This document shows, one piece after another, positions 18,115-24,177 of a stretch of DNA of 64,000 nucleotides (its first letter is position 1; each line of letters opens with the position of its first letter). Position numbers and translations under genes: made by a program. The notes under the pieces were generated by a model. That model saw nothing but the letters and a program-made list of their open reading frames with translations, ran no database searches and was not told where the DNA came from. This DNA comes from Microcaldota archaeon (lineage in GTDB: Archaea; Micrarchaeota; Micrarchaeia; Micrarchaeales; Micrarchaeaceae). Location of the stretch: NCBI GenBank assembly GCA_021799635.1, contig JAJZAB010000003.1, forward strand, positions 1-64,000, given 5' to 3'.

Positions 18115-19188
18115 ATGTATAAAGAACACCAAAGCAATGAAATAGTGCATACCGCAATCGCAACGCCCAACATAGCATTGGTGAAGTACTGGGGCAAGAG
18201 AGATGATAAGCTTATACTGCCTATGAACAGCTCTATAAGCATGACCCTAGGCGAGGAGTTCAATACAAGGACTAGCGTATTGTTCACAGACAGGATAAAG
18301 GAGGACATATTTTACATAAACGGGGAGAGGCAGGACCTTTCCAACAAGGATGTGATAGAGAGGTTTACTATAATAGATATAATGCGCAGGATGGCCGGAA
18401 GGGACGACAGGGTCATGGTGGCATCGGAAAATTCCTTCCCTACTGCTGCAGGCCTGGCATCAAGCGCAAGCGGCATCTCTGCATTGGTATTTGCGGTCAA
18501 CGCAGCTCTTGGACTCAACCTGAACGAGAAGGATATGTCAATCATAGCAAGGCAGGGCAGCGGAAGCGCCTGCAGGAGCCTTGCGGGCGGTTTCGTAAAA
18601 TGGGAAAAAGGTTCAAGGGTGGACGGCGCAGATTCCCACATACGCCAGATAGCAAAGGCAGATCACTGGCCAGACCTTATCGACATTGTTGTCATAGTGT
18701 CCAGCTCAAAGAAGAAGGTGTCGTCCAGATCTGGGATGAAGCAGACCGTAGAGACAAGCACGCTGTACAAAGCCAGGCCGCAGTACGCTGAGCACATGTG
18801 CGCAGAGGTTGAGAAGGCGATCACTGACAGGGACTTTGAAAGCCTGGGTTTGCTTACAATAAGGGACAGCAACAACATGCACGCCGTAATGCTTGACACC
18901 TACCCTCCTATACTTTACCTGAACGACGTATCCAAGGAGATAATGTTAGCAATAGATGATTTGAACAGTAGTGAGGGCAAGATCATTGCAGCTTATACTT
19001 TTGACGCAGGTCCGAACGCAAATATACTGACGCTTGAAAAACACAGGGGCAAGGTAGAGAAAGCAATCTCAGGAATTGAAGGTATAAAAAAGCTGCACGT
19101 CACTAAGGCAGGGAGCGGGCCAAGGCTAGCAGGTGAGGGCGAGTCGCTTATAGACGCCTCCATCCTCAAGATAAAAAGGACTGAATGA
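18115..19188 (+). CDS. mvaD: Diphosphomevalonate decarboxylase
   Basis: The protein (about 357 residues) has ALVKYWGKRDDKLILPMNSS at the N-terminus, PTAAGLASSASG, GSACRSLAGGFVKW with the substrate Arg, and TFDAGPNANI carrying the catalytic Asp. These are the marks of a true ATP-dependent diphosphomevalonate decarboxylase rather than a mevalonate-3-kinase. ATG 18115 is preferred over GTG 18106. A TATA box (AGTTATAAGG, about 18062) sits upstream in a 230-base intergenic gap, so it has its own promoter. With the two kinases it completes the classical mevalonate pathway. Confidence 0.92.
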   Translation: MYKEHQSNEIVHTAIATPNIALVKYWGKRDDKLILPMNSSISMTLGEEFNTRTSVLFTDRIKEDIFYINGERQDLSNKDVIERFTIIDIMRRMAGRDDRVMVASENSFPTAAGLASSASGISALVFAVNAALGLNLNEKDMSIIARQGSGSACRSLAGGFVKWEKGSRVDGADSHIRQIAKADHWPDLIDIVVIVSSSKKKVSSRSGMKQTVETSTLYKARPQYAEHMCAEVEKAITDRDFESLGLLTIRDSNNMHAVMLDTYPPILYLNDVSKEIMLAIDDLNSSEGKIIAAYTFDAGPNANILTLEKHRGKVEKAISGIEGIKKLHVTKAGSGPRLAGEGESLIDASILKIKRTE

Positions 19189-19513
19189 GACACGGTGGAA
19201 ACAAAGCTCCGGGATCTTGGTTAGCACAATGGGCTGCACTTAAATCGTCGAAATGTCAGTGATAAATTTAAATCCCAGAGGTTGGATGTATATCTAGGGT
19301 TTAACGGTGCCTACAGTGTTCACAGGCGGAACGCTAGTAATGGCAGCTGGAATATACACGTTCTTAAGAGGGGAGCTTGCCTACAACTCACTCAGCGCGC
19401 CTACAGGTTGCAGCCTCTAGACATTCAACATGAGGTCGGGCCCAGCCCGTCATGCTGGGGATGGATCAACAAAGGTATTTATATCTGAATAAAGTGAGTA
19501 GTGGCGTGGGAAG
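19189..19513. other. Intergenic region with a possible membrane-segment relic
   Basis: No complete gene was found. A short plus-strand frame around 19300-19420 reads as one hydrophobic segment (LTVPTVFTGGTLVMAAGIY) followed by LRGELAYNSLSAP before TAG. It has no start and looks like a membrane protein fragment. A TATA-like element (GGTATTTATATC, about 19473-19484) lies about 30 bases before the next gene and is its likely promoter. Confidence 0.35.
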
Positions 19514-19975
19514 ATGACAATGCCAGTCAAAAAAGGAATAAAGGATGCTAGGTTTAGGCTAGACAAGCTCCTATTGCGTAATGACCTAGGGGGCGCAAGG
19601 CTGGTCAACAGGGCAACGGACGCAGACATAGAATCTACAAGGGCAAAATATCAACATGCTGTGCCTGCACTGCTTAGGCCGGACGCAAAGCTGACCACGC
19701 TTAGTGCTGACGAGACATCAGTGCTAAACTACATAGACGAAGCGCGGATGGATTTCGGCCAAAGGGTCCTAGCAGTGGCGGTGCGGCTGGAACTTGGTAT
19801 GACAAGGGAACGCGTAGAAAAAGCGCTAGAATCTCTTGTCAAGGCCAAGCTTGTATCTGGTATGGCGTATACTGTAGACGAGGGCCTGCCTGATGCTACC
19901 TGCTACGAGATAACAGAGCTTGGCATGCAGCATGTTGAGGTTGCCGTGACAAAAAAGCAGAGATGCAGGAGCTAA
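19514..19975 (+). CDS. Orphan protein with winged-helix-like C-terminus
   Basis: The 153-residue protein was not recognised. Residues about 70-150 have the alternating helix-helix-strand pattern of a winged helix (SVLNYIDEARMDF, TRERVEKALESLVKAKLVSG, then YEITELGMQHV), as in many small archaeal regulators. The N-terminal 60 residues are basic and helical. It follows a clear TATA element and is overlapped at its end by a small ORF. It opens the accessory island. Confidence 0.55.
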   Translation: MTMPVKKGIKDARFRLDKLLLRNDLGGARLVNRATDADIESTRAKYQHAVPALLRPDAKLTTLSADETSVLNYIDEARMDFGQRVLAVAVRLELGMTRERVEKALESLVKAKLVSGMAYTVDEGLPDATCYEITELGMQHVEVAVTKKQRCRS

Positions 19976-20118
19976 GGCCAAATGATACTGTAACCGATGA
20001 GGATGCGATTGTTTTTCTCAGGGGCGCCAGCGGAGCAGCGAGGCGCATTGCGGATATGCTTTCTGAAGGGAACTCAATCACCGGCCCGGGCACCGCCGGC
20101 AGGTGGGAACCGCAGTAG
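19963..20118 (+). CDS. Small 51-residue ORF coupled to the preceding gene
   Basis: Too short for the ORF track. ATG 19963 lies 13 bases inside the end of the previous gene and opens a 51-codon frame (MQELRPNDTVTDEDAIVFLR...) closed by TAG at 20116. The sequence DEDAIVFLRGASGAARRIAD looks like a genuine acidic-then-helical peptide. The overlap arrangement suggests translational coupling. The function is unknown and could also be chance. Confidence 0.42.
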   Translation: MQELRPNDTVTDEDAIVFLRGASGAARRIADMLSEGNSITGPGTAGRWEPQ

Positions 20119-20208
20119 TCCCGACTTCCTTCAACCCTCTTGGCAAAACCAGGATCCTCTTTCTTTTGCTCTTGAGTGCTTTAAGCGAAAGGCTTAATAA
20201 TCTGTATG

Positions 20209-20225
20209 CTGTATATAGTATACAG
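20209..20225 (+). promoter_or_regulatory. Perfect palindrome over the vapBC promoter (operator)
   Basis: CTGTATA-TAG-TATACAG is a perfect 7-3-7 inverted repeat ending 6 bases before the vapB GTG. It embeds the TATA-like sequence TATATAGTATA. VapB antitoxins usually repress their own operon by binding such palindromes, so this is the predicted autoregulatory operator. A second, weaker inverted pair (TCTGTAT at 20201 and ATACAGA at 20220) is nested around it. Confidence 0.6.
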
Positions 20226-20231
20226 ATATAT

Positions 20232-20453
20232 GTGAAAACAATAATGATAAAAGATGAGGTGTATCAGAGGCTTTCGAAGATCAAGGGCAAGAAGAGCTTT
20301 AGCGAGCTTTTGGATGAATTGGTTTACGATAGGAAGGAAGCGAAACTGGCCGCCTTTGAGAAGATAAGGGGCATATTGTCTGATAAGGAGGCTGACGAGG
20401 TGCAGGCCAGAATAAAGAAAATGAGAGAAAGCTTCAGATTGGGACCAGTATGA
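20232..20453 (+). CDS. vapB: VapB-type antitoxin (DUF217-like)
   Basis: I place the start at GTG 20232, giving VKTIMIKDEVYQRLSKIKG, the normal beginning of archaeal VapB antitoxins; the track's longer N-terminus is not homologous. The roughly 73-residue protein has a strand-helix-helix DNA-binding N-terminus (SFSELLDELV) and a basic C-terminal helix (RIKKMRESFRLG) that would wrap the toxin. Its TGA overlaps the VapC ATG (ATGA). Confidence 0.85.
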   Translation: MKTIMIKDEVYQRLSKIKGKKSFSELLDELVYDRKEAKLAAFEKIRGILSDKEADEVQARIKKMRESFRLGPV

Positions 20454-20839
20454 GCCTATTTTTAGACACCTCCGCGATAATAGAATGGGAGCGGAACAAT
20501 CCCAAGGTAGTATCATTCATCAGAGCCGAGAAGGAAATAAACATAAGCTCTATATGCGTATATGAAACTCTGGTAGGACTAAAAAGGGAGAAAAGAAGAA
20601 AGGTGCTGGATTTCTTCTCAAGCTTCCCTCTGACTTCATTTAATTCAGATGACTCATTTCTTGCTGCGGAGATATATCAAGCCCTTACAAAGAATGGAAA
20701 GGTTGTAAACTCCAGAGACATTCTCATCGCAGCGCAAGCAAAAAGGAGGAACCTGAGAATATTGACTGGAGACGTGGATTACAGCGTAATAGACAGGGCT
20801 TTTGGATTAGATGTCATAAAGATTGAAGATTTGAAGTGA
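20450..20839 (+). CDS. vapC: VapC PIN-domain ribonuclease toxin
   Basis: This 129-residue PIN domain starts LFLDTSAIIEW. The acidic site appears complete: Asp6, Glu39 (VYETLVG), Asp90 (NSRDILIAAQA) and Asp108 with Asp110 (LTGDVDYS). Such toxins cleave tRNA or rRNA when released from VapB. It is translationally coupled to vapB. A 21-bp direct repeat begins 17 bases after its stop. Confidence 0.88.
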   Translation: MSLFLDTSAIIEWERNNPKVVSFIRAEKEINISSICVYETLVGLKREKRRKVLDFFSSFPLTSFNSDDSFLAAEIYQALTKNGKVVNSRDILIAAQAKRRNLRILTGDVDYSVIDRAFGLDVIKIEDLK

Positions 20840-20855
20840 CCGATTTCCTTACAGA

Positions 20856-20876
20856 GACACCCCCTGGGTTTCCACA
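20856..20876 (+). repeat. 21-bp direct repeat, left copy
   Basis: GACACCCCCTG followed by GGTTTCCACA. The same 21 bases, with one difference (G to A at position 11), recur in the same orientation at 21771-21791, on the other side of the HExxH gene. The repeat lies in the gap after vapC. Confidence 0.7.
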
Positions 20877-20967
20877 ATTACGTCGAAGCAAGTGCAAAAA
20901 TGTAAGAAAATGTCTACGTTCTGTAAGAATTAAAAAGCTTTAAATATCAAAAAAAAGGAATATTATC

Positions 20968-21744
20968 ATGTTAAATACCAATATGGCTAAGTACGCCCCT
21001 CCGGTGAGCGCCAATCCTGTTCATTACTTGCGCGGGCATTATCAAATGCGCCAGGCCGCAAATGAGTTGAAGGAGGTTACTGGTTATAATTTACCTGATA
21101 GGCCAAAGCTAGAAATACATAATGTTCCTGATAGTGAAACGGTCGCCCAAGTGCATTCCAGAAGACTAATTGTTTGGGATCCAAAGACAGCACTTAGGAC
21201 GCGTGGCGACGCAATACCACATGAGATTTATCATTATGGCCAGGATAGTTTCAGAAGCGGGATGGGCGACCATGAAGCAGAACTGCGTTATGTAATGAAA
21301 GCTTCATCAGACCAAAACAGTGCCAACATAGCATCCGCCCTTTGGAACGGAACAAACGAGGCAGGCGCTTATCTTTTCGGTTTTCAATCCGAATTAAAAT
21401 ATTTTTTTAATGGAGATGAGCTCGCAAAAAATATACTTTTAAAGCTCCAAAATCACGTAAATGGACCATCGTTAGAAAAGTCAAAGTACACAGCCCTGGA
21501 TTTAATATTTGCACCAGATGGGATAGACGCTGATCCTAGCAAGACTGAGACAATCAAAGCGTTTGGACGCATTACAACTTTGATAGTAGCTGCAATTGTA
21601 CTGGACCAAAATGGATTTGATGTCTCGGAAACGGCAAAAGACTTTTTGCATGCGCCAGATGTAATACTAAAGAGAATAAAGGCCCTCGGATACAATGGTG
21701 CGCTTGCAAGTATTAATAGAGCTGAAGAGTTTATAAAGAAATAG
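20968..21744 (+). CDS. Orphan HExxH (zincin-like) protein flanked by direct repeats
   Basis: The 258-residue protein was not recognised. It contains IPHEIYHYGQD at residues 83-93, a perfect HExxH zinc-protease motif, followed about 40 residues later by NEAGAYLFGF, whose Glu could be the third zinc ligand as in gluzincins. The first 20 residues are unstructured and no signal peptide is seen, so it is probably cytosolic. It has its own TATA-like promoter (TTTAAATATC, about 20939). It is a single-gene unit between two 21-bp direct repeats. Protease activity is a prediction. Confidence 0.55.
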   Translation: MLNTNMAKYAPPVSANPVHYLRGHYQMRQAANELKEVTGYNLPDRPKLEIHNVPDSETVAQVHSRRLIVWDPKTALRTRGDAIPHEIYHYGQDSFRSGMGDHEAELRYVMKASSDQNSANIASALWNGTNEAGAYLFGFQSELKYFFNGDELAKNILLKLQNHVNGPSLEKSKYTALDLIFAPDGIDADPSKTETIKAFGRITTLIVAAIVLDQNGFDVSETAKDFLHAPDVILKRIKALGYNGALASINRAEEFIKK

Positions 21745-21770
21745 TTTTTCTCGAATTTTTTTAGATATCG

Positions 21771-21791
21771 GACACCCCCTAGGTTTCCACA
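21771..21791 (+). repeat. 21-bp direct repeat, right copy
   Basis: GACACCCCCTA followed by GGTTTCCACA, 20 of 21 bases identical to the copy at 20856-20876 and in the same orientation. It follows the HExxH gene stop by 26 bases and precedes a small ORF by 6 bases. Confidence 0.7.
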
Positions 21792-21797
21792 CAAGAA

Positions 21798-21938
21798 ATG
21801 GATAAAGAAGATGATAGAATGAACAGGAAATTCATCAGAATACTCAATAAAGAGAGAAAGAGATGGGCTACTCTTGAGTCTAGGCTAAGAAATGAGGTAT
21901 ACGCCAGGGCATTGCAGGCCAAAAGCAAAATGCGCTAA
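21798..21938 (+). CDS. Small basic 46-residue ORF
   Basis: Too short for the ORF track. ATG 21798 opens a 46-codon frame (MDKEDDRMNRKFIRILNKER...) ending at TAA 21936-21938. The peptide is strongly basic and helical (KERKRWATLESRLRNEVYAR), resembling small nucleic-acid-binding or toxin-antitoxin components. No family was recognised. The T-rich repeat that also follows the next gene starts exactly at its stop codon. Confidence 0.45.
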   Translation: MDKEDDRMNRKFIRILNKERKRWATLESRLRNEVYARALQAKSKMR

Positions 21939-22265
21939 TTGTATTAGTTTTTCTTCAACTCTCTTAGCAAGTGACGGAATGGTAACAAAAACAGTACTGA
22001 CACAAACAGAAAAGCGCGTGCTAGGTTATTTATGGGACACATATCTAAATGGAGAGCTTATGATAGCTCCGGCGCAAGTGCGTGTTCAACTTAAGCTAGG
22101 TGATTTTGTAACCGGAAAAGCTATTGAAGCATTGAAACAAAAGGGCCTTATAGAAGAAAACAAAAACTCTTGGCTCGGGCTGACACCTATGGATAAGAGT
22201 ACAGCAGGGATCATAAGTGACTCCACACTATAAATGTGTTAGTTTTTCTCTACTTATCTTAGCAA
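21936..22265 (+). repeat. T-rich 35-base repeat after two consecutive genes
   Basis: Two 35-base copies, at 21936-21970 and 22231-22265, each start on the TAA stop of a small gene and match at 28 of 35 positions (TAAWTGTRTTAGTTTTTCT ... TCTTAGCAA). A shorter related piece (CTTCAACCCTCTTGGCAAAA) occurs at 20129-20148 after the stop of the 51-codon ORF. The T5 run suggests a transcription terminator, but the conserved CTTAGCAA tail is not explained by that alone. Confidence 0.55.
21979..22233 (+). CDS. Small winged-helix-like protein
   Basis: I use ATG 21979 (MVTKTVLTQTEKRVLGYLWD); the 29 upstream codons of the track ORF are unlikely. The 84-residue product has the helix-turn-helix pattern TEKRVLGYLWD, MIAPAQVRVQLKLG, TGKAIEALKQKGLIEE of a winged-helix DNA-binding domain. 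The function is unknown; regulation of the neighbouring small genes is plausible. Confidence 0.5.
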   Translation: MVTKTVLTQTEKRVLGYLWDTYLNGELMIAPAQVRVQLKLGDFVTGKAIEALKQKGLIEENKNSWLGLTPMDKSTAGIISDSTL

Positions 22266-22649
22266 AACCTAATTCATCTGCCATTTGAGGCGCTTAGATA
22301 GGCTAGTTTACTGCATGTAAATAGCCAATGAGAGTTAGATCTCTTCACCTAGCGCAAATGGTGCGATATTTTGTAGTCGAAACATCATCATAGACATGTT
22401 TTCTAGGGTAAAAAAGCATGGTTTCAAAATTATGAGTCTAGTGCTTTTCTATTCCATATTACTGAGCTCAAATAACGCCTCACGAGGAAAGACATAATCT
22501 TTGGGCTAGTTTGGCCAGCAATCTGGATGGGTTAACCAAAACCTGGCCTTTTCCAAAATAGTGGAGTAAGTAGGTTTTGAAGATTGCATTTTTGTTTTGT
22601 TATGATGGAACATTGAATTTAGGATGCGTTATTAAACACAATTCCATTT
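22266..22649. other. Gene-free stretch in the accessory island
   Basis: No credible ORF, tRNA or hairpin array was found between the small winged-helix gene and the convergent GNAT gene. The sequence is mixed composition with several short stop-rich frames on both strands and reads like decayed DNA. Confidence 0.5.
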
Positions 22650-23225
22650 TCATGATTTTAGTGGCTGCTTGTGGCTATTTTTTAATCTTAGGTAAAATAT
22701 CTCCGTGTCCATATACAGTTTCCCACGCTTGACAAACTTTGGGCCGAAGGCCCATCTCTTGAAGCCGAACTTCTTTAGAAGCCTTTTTGACGCAGTATTT
22801 CTAGAAAATGTTCCAGCTGTCACTATCTCGTATTTGCCCTTCGCCATCTTTAGCAGCTGCCTGACTATGGCCGTGCCTATGCCCTTGCCTCTATATTCTT
22901 TTATTATAGAGAAGCCCATATCAGCTATGTGCGGTGCCTCTGCCCAAGCATGCCCCTGCAATTCACCAATCCCCACCATTCTGCCTGCATCATTTTCCGC
23001 AACAACTACAATGGCGTTGTGCGAAGCCGCACGCTTATACAGCTTTGAGAATGCTGCTTTAATACCCTTCTTTTTAATCTTCTTGCCATAAGTCCCAATT
23101 CCAAAGGCGGGATTTTCGAGGAGTTCCTTGTAATACGATACTTCATTTTCATAGTAAGTTGTAAAATCGCTTCTTTTAAGTTTCCTAATTTTATACATAA
23201 GCGCATCTCTTCCTAACACTTTCAT
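22650..23225 (-). CDS. GNAT-family N-acetyltransferase
   Basis: The 191-residue protein ends in a GNAT domain: MGFSIIKEYRGKGIGTAIVRQLL is motif A with the R-G-x-G-I-G acetyl-CoA loop, followed by VTAGTFSRNTASKRLLKKFGF. The product probably acetylates an amine on a small molecule or protein. MYKIRKLKRSDF at 23198 is a more typical N-terminus and is preceded by GGAAGAG, so the first nine residues may not be made. A TATA element (CTTTATAGGG) is at about 23245 on the minus strand. Confidence 0.85.
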   Translation of the reverse strand: MKVLGRDALMYKIRKLKRSDFTTYYENEVSYYKELLENPAFGIGTYGKKIKKKGIKAAFSKLYKRAASHNAIVVVAENDAGRMVGIGELQGHAWAEAPHIADMGFSIIKEYRGKGIGTAIVRQLLKMAKGKYEIVTAGTFSRNTASKRLLKKFGFKRWAFGPKFVKRGKLYMDTEIFYLRLKNSHKQPLKS

Positions 23226-23346
23226 AGAACTTCTAAAAGTTTCCCTATAAAGCTCTTATTAAACTTGGCAGGAAGCCTTGCCGTATATCAAGCCATTCCA
23301 GATAACTATATATCTTTGGCCGCTGTGCCTAGGCGCACTCCCAGCC

Positions 23347-23733
23347 TCATCCTTTTTTCTTCATCACCTTCTTGGCTAGGGAGCTCTCGAACAGCCAGTA
23401 TTCGTTGCCATCAGGATCTAGGAACTTTGCGTGCTTGTAGCCATCGCTGTCTACAGGCTTCTCGCTGAACTTGACCCCGTTTGCCATCATTTCCCTGCAT
23501 GTTCCGAAGAAGTCGTCAGCCGTGAACCCTATACCTGTGTTGCCTGGCTCCAGCGGCGCGTATCCGTCTCCGCAAAGGTGTAGCACAAGGCTTGGTGTCT
23601 TCACGTTGGGGCTCACAGCAATCGCATGGCCTTTGTCAAGCACGACCTTGAAGCCCAGCTTGTCCACGTACCATTTCTTCGCCTTCTTTGCATCAGAGAC
23701 CACCACAGCCACGTCTGTGTAACCGTCTATCAT
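23347..23733 (-). CDS. Glyoxalase/VOC superfamily protein
   Basis: The 128-residue protein has the duplicated beta-alpha-beta-beta-beta VOC fold: DVAVVVSDAKKAKKWYVDKLGFKVV at the N-terminus and HAKFLDPDGNEYWLFE at the C-terminus, where the Glu could bind metal. Members include glyoxalase I, dioxygenases and resistance proteins; nothing here fixes which. A P-loop kinase fragment lies immediately upstream on the same strand. Confidence 0.85.
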   Translation of the reverse strand: MIDGYTDVAVVVSDAKKAKKWYVDKLGFKVVLDKGHAIAVSPNVKTPSLVLHLCGDGYAPLEPGNTGIGFTADDFFGTCREMMANGVKFSEKPVDSDGYKHAKFLDPDGNEYWLFESSLAKKVMKKKG

Positions 23734-23737
23734 CGCA

Positions 23738-23830
23738 TCACAGCATGGCTTTTGCGGAAAAATATTTATTATGGTGGTATAGCAAGGTGCTCTTGCCTGT
23801 TCCAGGAATACCGACTATAAGAATTTTCAT
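23738..23830 (-). pseudogene. Truncated P-loop kinase N-terminus
   Basis: Too short for the ORF track. ATG 23830 opens a 30-codon frame beginning MKILIVGIPGTGKSTLL, a perfect Walker A segment as in archaeal adenylate-kinase-like proteins. The sequence then degenerates and stops at TGA 23738-23740, next to the VOC gene start. Only the P-loop strand and helix remain, so this is a remnant. Confidence 0.6.
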
Positions 23831-23870
23831 TATACCAATACTTTCATGGAAATTCTAAAAGCATTCTAAC

Positions 23871-24131
23871 CTATAAAGTTAAATTGTGCATGTTTGCATC
23901 AGCTTCTTGCTCAGCGTTTATTATGAGAGCCATGAACCCACCGTTGATATCACTATCACACAAAAATCTACTCCATATCCTCTCCATCGCCTTCACTTCG
24001 TTCGGATGAGTTAATTCAATTATGCTCATTATCTTAATCCAATGCCCTTTCAAACTAGGATTTCCATTAATTAACTCTCTAACCCACGCTCTGTATTTCC
24101 GCTCTAGCTCACTTATTGCCACCAAGCACAT
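23871..24131 (-). CDS. Orphan 86-residue protein
   Basis: The start is ATG 24131 rather than the GTG three bases earlier. The protein is mostly helical (ISELERKYRAWVRELI, PNEVKAMERIWSRFLCD) and was not recognised. A strong TATATATA element (about 24158-24166) and the inverted repeat TTTACT-TT-AGTAAA just downstream of it form a plausible regulated promoter. It is the last gene on the strand of the defence-like operon but has its own promoter. Confidence 0.5.
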   Translation of the reverse strand: MCLVAISELERKYRAWVRELINGNPSLKGHWIKIMSIIELTHPNEVKAMERIWSRFLCDSDINGGFMALIINAEQEADANMHNLTL

Positions 24132-24142
24132 CACGCATTAAG

Positions 24143-24156
24143 TTTACTTTAGTAAA
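24143..24156 (-). promoter_or_regulatory. Operator-like inverted repeat between TATA and start
   Basis: TTTACT-TT-AGTAAA has perfect 6-base arms. It lies between a TATATATA box (about 24158-24166, minus strand) and the start of the 86-residue orphan gene, where a repressor would block initiation. Confidence 0.4.
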
Positions 24157-24177
24157 AATATATATACTTTACTATAA

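Noticed and set aside
19200-19285. tRNA-like stretch (GGGATCTTGGTTAGCACAAT ... AAATTTAAATCCC)
   Set aside because: A GGGA/TCCC end pairing is possible, but no five-base T stem with a TTCRA loop and no consistent anticodon stem could be drawn.
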